DNA of 64,000 nt, taken from contig WBVU01000016.1 of assembly GCA_009192285.1 (NCBI GenBank), positions 1,375,101-1,439,100 of the forward strand. The letters run 5' to 3'. Source of the stretch: Morchella semilibera (lineage: Eukaryota > Ascomycota > Pezizomycetes > Pezizales > Morchellaceae). Of the stretch, positions 52,070 through 62,698 are shown piece by piece. The notes under the pieces are model-generated. The model saw only the letters and a program-made list of their open reading frames with translations, was not told the origin of the DNA and ran no database searches. How positions within the stretch are numbered: the stretch's first letter is position 1; each line of letters opens with the position of its first letter. The translations under genes were made by a program, and so were the position numbers.

Positions 52070-55000
52070 GTACATCAATATGAAAAAAATACATCTAGAA
52101 AATTGTGCATCCCCGGGATTTCCTTTTTCTTTTTTTTTTCTTTGTGGAAATAATTGGACTTTGTGGCATCGCTTGGGGTGGGGGGTGTTTATTATATCTG
52201 CTTTCATTTCCTTTTTTTTTTCGTTTCGTTTACATTATTGGACCTTACTCATTACTACTAACTATTTTTCATTTGTAAACCATTCAGGATTGGGTTTTCC
52301 CTTTGGTGTTTTCAGGTCTCTTTTTTTGCTGGCTCTGTTTATTGAGCTTCTGTGGTTTTCACATTTTCCTCAAGGTTTTCCTAACATCGGCGGTATCTGG
52401 ATTGTTCTTTTCATTTGTTTGACCGTGCTAGTTTTGTTTCTTTTTTAGTAGGGATAGATTGGAATATGGTTGGCGGGGAACGGGGAAATACCAGGGATCG
52501 TATTGTGATTTTTCTTTTCTTTTCTCTCTCTTTTCCTTTTAGGGGCGTCATGTCACCACAGAAACAAAATAATGCTCGATCACCATTCACCATATCATAT
52601 CGCACAGTGGACATGTCTACATATTATTTCCATCGGCACTGCTATCTGAGATAGCATACATACACGGGGAAAGAAATCGCTTCATCAACAAGTAAGATAG
52701 AGTTGTGGAGCGCTGACACCCTCTTTTTTTTGTGGGTGCGCCCTCATACCATGCACCTGAATCCTGGGGAGCGAATCTGGCTGGGCTCGATCAGATGAGA
52801 GATCACAATCTTTTTTGAAAAAAAAAATACGATCCTACACCACCCTGAGGTACCTACTTTGATGTACAGCCTTGTGGAATAAATAGGTACATACTACAGC
52901 TACTCTAGATGGATGAGGTATATGTATACGTTAGCTTTACATATATCAACCCACTCCTACCTAACCCTAGGAATCCACTTATTTACTTCTGCAGAGACGT
53001 CCCTGGCCAATTAGGGCATAAGCTGTTATTAATATCGAGCCCTAGGACAGTTGCCGGTAACATCCCCGACAATCCCCAGGGGTCAGGGAGGCTTAATGTT
53101 GTTTAAAAGCACATGGAATATTCCGAGAAGGTGTGTGCGAGTACGTACCTCTCTGGCTATGTCAGGTACTCTTAGACAGGAGCTTGGAGAAGTACTATGT
53201 ATTTCTTTCTGGCCAGGCGGCTTTGGAATGTTATGTTGTGGAGGTGGAGAGGCAGTTTAGTTACTTTCTCAATGGTTCTCTCTCTCTCTGGCTCAGAGTG
53301 TTGTTTGACCTTGGTTGGTAATATTGATAACTGGACCTACTTTACATGCCCTATATGTGCGTATATTACATACTCTACTTTAAACTTTTGCCTTTCCCTT
53401 GTTATATCTATTGTGGTATGGATTATGGGTTATGGATATACCCAAGCAAATAGGCCAAGCTTCATTATATCGTTGTCTCCGGTGCGGAGGACAAGCCCGT
53501 GGTATACGTATGCCTCCCTCCTTTTCGCAAAGACAGCAAGCCCCCTTCCTTTCTTCCCATCATTCCTTTCACCCCATCCTCGGAACCGGCAAGCTTCCTG
53601 GTCGTTTGCTTTCATTCTTTCGCTCTCTTCCTTTTCCCCCCTCCGTGCCGAAGAACCGGAGGGGGGAATGATCGAGAAAAGAAAAAAAAAAAGGAAGGAA
53701 GAGAAAAAAAAACCCTGACTCGACCTTAAGTGGCTTCTAGAGTACGACATACGTACCCTCCAATTAATTTACGCGGTCAAGCACACAAGCTTTTTTTGCT
53801 TTTTTTATTTTCCCTGGAGGAGGGTGGGTGGGTGGGTGATCGCCTAAAGAATTAGCCAGTTTACGTGAAACGGAGGAGGGTGAAAGGGTGATCGATTGAT
53901 GTCGGTAGCGCGCATAGACCGAGATGTGACATGACAGCTGCAAAGAGGAGGTAAAAAAAAAAAAAAAAAAAAAGCTAAATTTGAAAGGACCAGAGTTGGG
54001 CAGAGATCAGAGCGAGAGGGAAAAAAAAGAAAAGAGATTTGAGGAGAGGGGGTAAAAAGGGGGGGGGGGGGGAGAGGGAGGAACGAGGGCCGAAGAAAAG
54101 CTTCGCTCAATCACTTGTACAGCTTACATGAACTGGTAACCAACCCATAAGAGGCTTAAGGCTTGATACCCTCTTCTTTCTTTTCTCCACGTGGGGGCTG
54201 ACACTCAACCGGCCCATCCATTGCGGAGACGGTAATAATAAATAAGCATAAATTGCTTTGACCTAGGGGGGGGGGAGGTTTAAATTAAGCGCTCGCCTAG
54301 AGAAACACCTGCATGCATGAATGAGGCGATGAAGAGATTCAAAGAGCCTCGTCTTTATAATTCTTTTTTTTTTCTTTTTAAAAAACTCTCATCCGATCAT
54401 GATCTGATAAAGCCATGATGGAATGTAAGCATCGAGAGAATGAAGTGGTGGCAGAGAACTTGGTATGTAGGCAAGAACAATAAAGAAGGTGCCAGAAGGG
54501 GGGTTCAAAAAACCAACTAGTGGATACTAACATGTAAGGACCCCACGGAGCTTGCGGCGGCGGCGGTGCTTTTTCTTTCTTTCTGGCAAACTCATCAAAC
54601 GGTTGGTGGGATTCTCGCTTCTTTTCGTTTCACCCATGCATCAATCAGATCGCATTCCGCTTGGTATCGATAAGCAGCGATACCAAGCCCTGGTTTCTGT
54701 CATGGAAATATCCCCTCCCCTCCCATTTCTTTCCAGCCGTAGGTGTCAGTTTGGTCAGAGGGAGGAGGAGGAGGAGGAGGAGGAGGGATGAAAAAAAAAA
54801 AGCAAGGTTGGAGAAATAAAGTGCGGCGCTGGGAGAATTAGTCACCGAAGAAGCGAAGTGCGTTCTCGGGAACGGTAGTATCCGCGCCAGGGTACATGTA
54901 ATTCTACTCTAGGTCCTGGCCTCTTACTCTTAAGCTTGAAATCATCGTCAGCATTAAGGTCGATATGCCCTTTGATTCTCTTTGCTGACAAGCATATTAC

Positions 55001-58000
55001 CATGGTATGTCGATCCTTAATTGTCGGATCTTGCACCGATCCCGAGTTCCTCATTCAGCCCTGTGAGACAAAAAAGCTTTATAGTTTACTATCCTCACTC
55101 AGCCGCCTGCTTATTTCTTTGTGCAGGTTTATATTGGTACTTTGCTAAACAAATGAGATTTTCCTAGAATAGTAACCCTTCACCGCATCGCCTCATTCTT
55201 GGATAGGGTGGTACGAGAGGGAACGTTCTCAGTCGATTGGATTGTGTATGCCTTATGTGTGTATGCCAGACGACTGCACTTTCGTAAACTAGGTTGGGGA
55301 TTAGGGTGCGTGAGGTTGAAAGATGAATCACGCAAAAAGTGTTCATTTCGGCGTTATTGGTGATCCGGGCCGATTCCGGCCTTCCAAAGTACCGCCTTGA
55401 TCTCCGAAAGAACAAAAGTGCGTGCAGTTTTTCAAGCCACCAGCTGGCTAGCACCACCACCACAAGCATACTTACTCGTCTCCCGAACAAAGAACCCCAG
55501 CTGATCACCGGGTTGAGTTAAATCCATTTGAACTCGCTCCTCGTAGCTAACTTAATAGAGTACGCATAGATTGTTTCCGAGACATTTTAAATTCCAGCCC
55601 CCAGGTTTTTTTTGTGTCAATGATGCTTATTTGAATAGACGAGCAGCTGTAGTTGTGCTTTCAGTCAGTTTGGTCGATGATTCACACATATGAAGCTTGA
55701 TTGCGATGTGTGAGTCAATATTGAAAGGTAAGTACCATGTACCCTCTGTGTTAGTGGCTACATGTAGTCATCTGCCTGCCTAAGTATGTATTACTATCAA
55801 AAGATTTGAAGGCTACACGGATATATTCCCCTCTGATGACATATGTTCCCTGTTTTAAGTTTGAGACACTCTGACAGTCAAGCCGGGCGAATCGCTAACC
55901 CTGTGCCGCCGCAGTGGGTTAGGGCTTTTGGAGGGCATAGCCGAGTGATGGTCTATGATGATATCTTAATAATAACAAGACTGATCACGAGGGATACGAA
56001 TAATATCATATTAGGTCCCATGAACCCTCCCATATAGTGTGAGAGATCTTATCTTTTCAATCATTGGTTCGGATGTTTATAAGATATGGTTGTCTTCGGG
56101 GACATTTCGGTACCGAGAGTAATCCAAAAAAGACCGGCTGAATTACATGGGATTTGATGTTATCCGTGTAAAAGCGAATTGAAGCCTCAGGTGTAACTAC
56201 GCTATGTACGAGATATCTGGCCACTGCAATTAGTCACGAGAGAATTGCTATTAATAGAGCGTATATGCGGATACGGTGCTGTTATATGATCAGCACTAGC
56301 TAGCCACCGGAGGATTAGAGATGTTCTTAATTGTTCTCTCTCGAGAATTAAGGCGCCTCAATAGGGGCACGCGCGGCACAAGAGATACTGTGATCAAGCA
56401 AATCAATCGTCATTTTAGAGTATGTTTTTTTTTTGATAGAGCTGAAAACTGCACGTCTGATTGATTACTCGGTTCGAGTTAATCCCGCCATCCTGGGGCT
56501 TTTTTTTGTTTTGTTTTTCGTGGCGTCAATGATCGGACTTAACGAAGGACGCGGAAGGAGTTTAATTTAGAGTAACATTGCTGGCGATCGACTTGGGGTT
56601 CTACGAATTTTGGCTAAGAAGAGATGGATTGATTGAGTATCTTCTCCTCCCCTAGCTAGAGTCAGTACTGCCTCGATAAGCCTCAATTGGCCTCGTAAAA
56701 AGAAGGAAAAAAAAGGAGGTAAGGTTTCTACAGGCCCAGGATATTATCTCCGGACAGGCTTTAGAAGATCGAGCCAAGAAAGCTTATGAGAGCTATATTA
56801 TATAATGTTGCATTACACATGCGTACGTTATAAATATATGTTTTATATTGCTCGTATAAAAACTCCTGATTACGTATGTAGCTCCTTGACAGAAGGATCT
56901 AGATGGGATATTCCGTCTCTCACTCTCCTTCTCTCTCTCGTTTCTTTTCGCAAGGTGCGTAATATGCCGTGCTTCGACATGAGGCATGAGTTGAGGCCAA
57001 TGATCAAACCTGCGGATCCCATCGGCAGTGTAACTAAAAAAGCTATACGAATACCTATACGAGTAAATGACCAGGTGCCATGTGTAATCTACCAAGACCC
57101 AGAGCCAGGGATTCTAGCGGCTAGTGCCGTACGTCTCTTTTGTGCAGGGTGGGCGGAGATATATTAGACTGGCTGAGCAGGGGGCGTACGGAGGAGGGGC
57201 CGGATCGGTTTTTTTTTGTATGTCCTGGATGTAGACATTGGAGAATTCAATCTCTCCCATGCATTAATAGCGCCTCCTTGGAATACTGCCATTGATGTGC
57301 CATAGGGTTCGCGGGTTTATGCATGGAAGAGATTCTCCAATTGTCTCTTACGCCCCCGGGAGAGGGAGTATTTACACAGTTGGGGTACTTTTTTTATATC
57401 TGGAAAGGAGGAGCTCAGCAGGCATGTGAAGGCTCCCCCGCTGGCCCAGGAGGGGTTATAGCATACGTGATCAGTTTCTTTCAGCGCCATAGGGTGCTCT
57501 GCCTTGTTCTTGATATGTGATATGTAACGGTGGGGCCTTTTCAATTCGAGAGACAAGCGCTCCGCGGGTTTCGGTGGATTGATCCATGGACTAATAGAAG
57601 GAGCTGGTGCTTGCATGGGGTAACCACAGGATGTCTCGGAGCTTTGGCTCGAGATGCTGCGGTGGCTATAGGTTATGGCAAGAAGAGGCGGGTCTGGAGT
57701 ACGTATGTTATGCAGGTGGTCGATCCCCCGAAAAGAGGGCGAGTGATCGGACATGTCCCGTATATATTTGGGGACCTGTTTTTTTTTTCGTGCTGTGGAT
57801 TCGGTGGTTTTGGTTCTTAAGATAGAGCAGCTATAGATTCTGTTTATCTTTGCTGATCTGCCTGTTCTGGGGAAACTGTTGGATGCTTCCGTGACAGCTA
57901 CATATACGGGCCATCGGGCTGCATATATACAGTTAATTACAAGCAGCCATTGATCCCCGCATTTAGAAGACTAACATGATCAGAGGGAGACGAAAAGGCA

Positions 58001-60190
58001 GCGTCCCCAGAGCAGCGGGTACAAGCCCTGGGATGGATCGACGTGGTGTAAAGCGCCTCGATATGTCTCAAGTTAGGCTTCACCCCAGTGCATCCCAGCA
58101 CGAGATCGACACCCGCCCGCGCGCCGTTAAGCTTGTCCACATGCACAGCTGGCTTGTGCATGGGCAGCGGGGTGGGCGTTTCGTTTCTCATAGGGCGGCT
58201 TCTGGGTCCCTCGATGCTGGTGCCCAATGTTGTGGGTATATATAGATACCAAAATTAAACACTACATGCAGATGTACGTAGCATGATAGCATACACAGAT
58301 CTAGGGCATGCTGGCCGGAGACCGTATCAGCTGGCCATGGATGGATAGATATGCATATTCGCAATTGTCAACGCAGCTCTCGATCTCTGCTCAGGGCTGG
58401 CTGGTGGTTGAGGTTTCTTTCCTGTTCTTTTCTATTCTTGCTTTGGATATTTGCCTCGGGATATTTATGGCCTGGCCTGCAATTGGCGGTTCAATCCAAT
58501 TTGCGGGTCTGCCAATGAGTACGGCATTTTTAGAGTACGTACGTACGTACTGCAGCCAGCACCGCGCTCTGAAAACAACCCCCCAGTGCACCCCAATGGA
58601 AACCGCTAATTAGCTCAGCTGCAATTGCAAGCCATCCGCGTACCCCGGTCGTAAATAACGTTTGGAGCACTTGCTGCACGTTCGTACTGCGGGGACCATA
58701 GAGGCTGTCTTGCTGCTGATATACACCACGACTACCGATACGGGGGCTAGAACCACCCATAACCTGGGCTGCAGCGTCAATGGTCGAGGTATCAATCAAT
58801 CAACCGGTCAATGGCCTGGATGTAATTAATGAAGTAGACAAAAAACCGGTCAATGGGTTGCGTCACAGGGTGTCACTCGCATGCATGCAACGCTCCCGCT
58901 GGCTTGTGACGACTGCGTACACGGTTGTAGTGGGCTATGGGTAATTATTACCGACTGGATCCTGTGGCTGCTCTGCCCTGGGCCCTCGGGTGTTCACTGC
59001 GTCTGAACGTCCCGCTGCAGTCTCCGTCTGTATCTACCACGTACCGCCGGCGGCAGGTTGGGGCGGGCGGGCGGGCGTCTTGGGTGGACACAGCTAGGGG
59101 TCCGTGGCGCAACCTGGTTCCTGACAGCCCCGGTACATCACAGAGTGGGTTGATAACCTACCCACCAACCCCCGGTAGACATGTACATCCGTATGCCGCC
59201 GGGCACCCTACCTGTCTTCTTACAGCCGGACCCTCTACATAGCAGGCGTGGCTGGGGGGGGGGGTACATGTACCCAACCCGTGTACATATAGGGGTAATC
59301 TCTTTATGAGGGCACCGCCTTTTGGTCCCGGGTGGAACTATAAGAATACCAATTGACCTATATGGAGTGCCTTGGTATAAATATAGGGTTAGGGTGCTTG
59401 TGGTTATCACTTGGCCCATTCCTGGCGCCAGCCATCGTGCCATGGTATTTGTACATGTATCTGCAGCCCCTGATATTCTCCCTATGTACATGTAGTCACA
59501 CTGATGTACCTACTACCTACTACCGCCAACACCAACCCCCCCTCTCTAACATAAAGGGTAAGCTCTATAAGGGTACCGAAGCTCTACCGGCCGTAACGTG
59601 GGGTTTGGCGCCGCCCCGCCCTCCCCTAACCCTGGTGCTGGTGCTGGTGCTGTCCGGCTGGGGGTCGTGGCACGTTGTATGTATGTAAGTATGTATGTAT
59701 GTAGCTACGTAGATGTCGGGTGCCTCGCGCCGGCCGGTTCTGGGTGCTGGTGGCGCCCGCCGTGGGGGAAGGTACACCAGCACCCGTGGCGGCGGCGGTG
59801 GGGGTATACACGGGTGAAACGGGGAATGCGCGCTAGCTACTCACCCCTTTTTGTGTGGACCGCGCCGAGGGAGGGTAATGGTTGATATGCATTCGAGTGA
59901 TGGGCGGTGCATACAACAGCACGGCAGTCCTGGTTACATTCACTGCGGCGGAGGGTGATAACCGCGGCCTGATTAGGAGTATTGATTGGCAAGAGTGACT
60001 GGGAGTGCAGGAATAACATAAAAGATAAAAGAAAGTCCGCGATGCTGCACCCGCAGTAAAATAAATATCCTACAACTAACAAGAGGAGGAGAAAACTAAC
60101 GGGACAGGCACAGAATCTACCCACAACGCCCACAAAGGAAAGAGGAAGCAAACCCCACCAAACGAGACAGAAAAAAGGGAACCAACCCGT
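52070..60190. other. Gene-free block between PAC2 and SYS1
   Basis: The first 0.5 kb is T-rich and probably the PAC2 3' untranslated region. Beyond it lie purine or pyrimidine tracts (53640-53715, 53950-54075), a GGA tandem near 54760-54786, an ATGT tandem near 59676-59703 and GGTGCT units near 59634-59650. Several overlapping open frames on both strands at 57.3-57.8 and 58.9-59.9 kb reflect locally GC-rich sequence. None shows a recognisable domain or intron-supported structure. Confidence 0.5.
54756..54787. repeat. GGA trinucleotide microsatellite
   Basis: A run of GGA units followed by an A run; it creates a polyglutamate tail in a chance frame on the plus strand. Confidence 0.8.
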
Positions 60191-60842
60191 CTACACCTCC
60201 CCCCCCTCCTTCATCTGCACCATCTCATAGTCGCCGCCCCCGTCCGCGCCCGCACCCGCGCCGCTGCTCCCCTCCCCGATGCCCGACGACGACGACGACG
60301 CCCCCCTCCCGCCGAACGGGATCGGCCGTAGCTCCCGCCACGTGCACGCCCATGTCCCGACGGCGACCATGACCATCGCCGAGACGACCTGGACGCCCCA
60401 CCAGAACCAGGAGGTCGGCAGCTCGCCGTCGTACAGGGAGACGACAACGAAGTGGAGGAAGTGGAGGGTGAGCGAAAAGTCCAGGACCAGCTTCGAGCGG
60501 GAGTGGATGAGCGTCTGCGCGACAACCCTACCTCGAGTATTAGCATCCCGGGGGTCCGAGCTATATTATAGGGGGGGGGGGCAGGGCAACGAACATCACC
60601 AACGCGACGAGAACCCAGAGGATGCCGAGGGTCCAGCCCATGGCCGTGTCGCCGCGGAGGTTGGCGGCGGAGAAGATGAGGTCTAGGCCGAAGGTGACGC
60701 CGGCGACAAGGGCGCTGAACAGGATCAGGGCCGTGGAGGTGGCGTAGTAGATGCATTGGAGGGAGAGGATCTGGAGGAATGTCTGCAGTGGTTGGAAAGA
60801 GTTTGCGGCGGGGCGACGGATGCGGCGTGGTCGTTTTGGCAT
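60191..60842 (-). CDS. SYS1: Golgi membrane protein Sys1
   Basis: Two exons, 60600-60842 and 60191-60514, with an 85-nt intron 60515-60599, giving 188 aa. Sys1 is a four-pass Golgi membrane protein that recruits the Arl3/ARFRP1 GTPase. Seen: the N-terminal FQPLQTFLQILSLQCIYY block, a second hydrophobic segment, LRGDTAMGWTLGILWVLVAL, then SRSKLVLDFSLTLHFLHFVV and VGTWACTWRELRPIPFGG, all characteristic of fungal Sys1. The tail is Ser/Gly-rich. The donor is uncertain: GTGATG at 60599 and GTTGCC at 60590 both keep the frame and differ by three residues; the second would better restore the length of the third membrane segment. The acceptor is GCGCAG with a GCTAAT branch word upstream. The intron contains a long run of C (G on the plus strand). 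Divergent from COA6. Confidence 0.9.
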
Positions 60843-61385
60843 TTCGTGGGTGTGTGTGGGTGGGATGTGGGATGTGGGATGTGGTGTGATGGGGGTGAGG
60901 AAGTTGTTGGGACGAATGCTGTGTAAAGTACAACTATGTAGCTGACCGAGTGGGTATGTGAGTAACTGGTGATATGAATAGCTGAACGATGAGTGAACAA
61001 ACAGACAAATGAAAGAAGGAGGCAAGAAAGAAGGCAAGAAAGAAAGAAAGAAGAAAGAGCGATGATGTCTGAATACCGATGTATGAATTCACAGACTCAC
61101 GTTCACTGACTGACAGCAGATGATGCCCTGTCGATCACCCCGACACGACATGCGCCATACACAAAAATAAACCAAAACCAAACCCCCAATTCCCCCCTCA
61201 CCTCCAAAACACAAACCCACCCAACCACAACCATTCCATAAACATTCATACATTTTCGCCTCCCCCGGAGCCAACGACGTCATACATACAGTACGGCCCT
61301 CCACCACAACTCGACACTCAAACCTCCTCTCCTCTCCCCAGCTCCCAATCCCCAATACCAACCTATACCCCAATCAACCAACGCA
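60843..61385. promoter_or_regulatory. Bidirectional SYS1-COA6 promoter region
   Basis: A 543-bp region between two divergent start codons. Beside SYS1 it carries a tandem GGGATGT repeat (about 60870-60893), beside that a GAAAGAAGG-type purine tract (about 61010-61060), and beside COA6 a CCCC/CAACC-rich stretch (about 61170-61385). No TATA-like box stands out. Confidence 0.5.
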
Positions 61386-61784
61386 ATGGGCTGGTTCAGC
61401 ACACCCAAGACCCCCGCGCCCCCCGAGGGCGTCGCGCCAAACCGCTCCCAGCGCGCAAGGTGCTGGGAGGCGCGCGACACATTCTTTGAGTGCCTTGACC
61501 GAAACGCCATCGTCGACCCCGTCAAGGACGCCGCGGCGGCGAGCGATAAGTGTTCGAAGCAGGAGGCCGCGTTCGAGCGCGAGTGTGTCGCGAGCTGGGT
61601 ATGGCCCCCCCTTTTCTCTGGGGCAGGGCGGGCGCTGATTGTGGGGCAGGTCGAGTACTTCAAGAAGAGGAGGGTCATGGAGCATAATCGCAGCGAGACG
61701 TTTAGGCGCCTGGAGGCGGAGGGCGCGAAGGCGGTGGGTATGCCGAATCCGGTAGGGCAGGCGCAGGCCGAGCCGAGGCCGTGA
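61386..61784 (+). CDS. COA6: Cytochrome c oxidase assembly factor Coa6
   Basis: Coa6 is a small intermembrane-space protein needed for copper-site assembly in cytochrome c oxidase subunit 2. The twin-cysteine helices are visible: CWEARDTFFEC (CX9C) and CSKQEAAFEREC (CX10C), the spacing specific to Coa6. After CVASW the family continues VEYFKKRRV. Here those residues are separated by 51 bases (61599-61649) with a GTATGG donor and CAG acceptor, so I read two exons, 61386-61598 and 61650-61784, giving 115 aa. The intron is a multiple of three and has no stop, so an unspliced message would encode a 132-aa protein with an inserted segment WPPLFSGAGRALIVG. The start MGWFSTPK is typical. It has a proline-rich C-terminus. 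Confidence 0.93.
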   Translation: MGWFSTPKTPAPPEGVAPNRSQRARCWEARDTFFECLDRNAIVDPVKDAAAASDKCSKQEAAFERECVASWVWPPLFSGAGRALIVGQVEYFKKRRVMEHNRSETFRRLEAEGAKAVGMPNPVGQAQAEPRP

Positions 61785-62698
61785 GGCTGTGGGGCCGAGC
61801 AGAGGCTGTGGGGCAGAGGCTGTGGGGGTGGGGCCGGACAGAGGCCGTGAGCGGGCGGGACGGGCGGTGGGGGCGTTCTTGTCCGTCGTTTGCTTCTTGT
61901 ACTTACTACATGTACCTAGGTGGCGACGTGCTGTATATTTGCTAAGAGAAATCTCTCCTCCTGCTTTACTTTACTTTCTGTGTTTGACCGACGTGGACCG
62001 CAGAATGGAGCGGTGGGTCATGGGTTATCACTCGGTGCCCGGGTGCGAGTGATGGGACTGGAGCTCGATGTTGTACTACGCAGTGGTCCGTGCGTGCTTG
62101 TGCTTGTATGTAGCAGTTGGTGGTCGCTGCATCGCGGTTGTGTACTGCGTGCGGGCGGTGGGTCACGTGCTTCACGGGGTGGGGGACGGTTCCCGGTGTG
62201 GCGGCGGCGGGGTGGGTGGTGGCTAGCTGCGGTGGGGTGTACCTATATCTATGGGCGTCGTGGGCTCTCTTGTATCTAAGGGGAGGAGTGATGTCGAGTC
62301 ACGTGATAGTTATGTTCCCCATTAGATCGGGCCCGGTGCTTGTGGAAGAGGCCATGTCGTATTGCATCACGTACAAGAGACCAGGAAAAGCTCATATATA
62401 TCCCCAGCTCGCAAATTCAATATACCGTGCCGAATTATCTCCATTCATATATCATACCGCACTGCAATACATGTACCTACCCCCCAAAGGGCCATATCCG
62501 CATACGCAATGAAATCAGGAGTGTTTGGATATACATAGTAAACAGGAAAGACTGTTGGGTATGTAAAACGGTCAAGAGATTGAAAAGAAGTAAAGCGAGA
62601 GAAAAAAAAAAGAAAGAAAGTAAACACCCATCCAGCGCGCGCGCCCAGCACGAACTTCAACAATGGTTGGTTTACAGCATATCTATAATATCCTACTT
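61785..62698. other. Convergent intergenic region
   Basis: Lies between the 3' ends of COA6 and the proline-rich gene. The first 250 bases are G-rich with GGGGC/GAGGCTGTGG repeats, which open long frames on the plus strand without protein character. A purine tract lies near 62580-62625. No gene seen. Confidence 0.5.

Noticed and set aside
57317-57820. Overlapping open frames of 145 and 96 codons on opposite strands
   Set aside because: GC-rich stretch open in several frames; no recognisable motif and no preferred frame.
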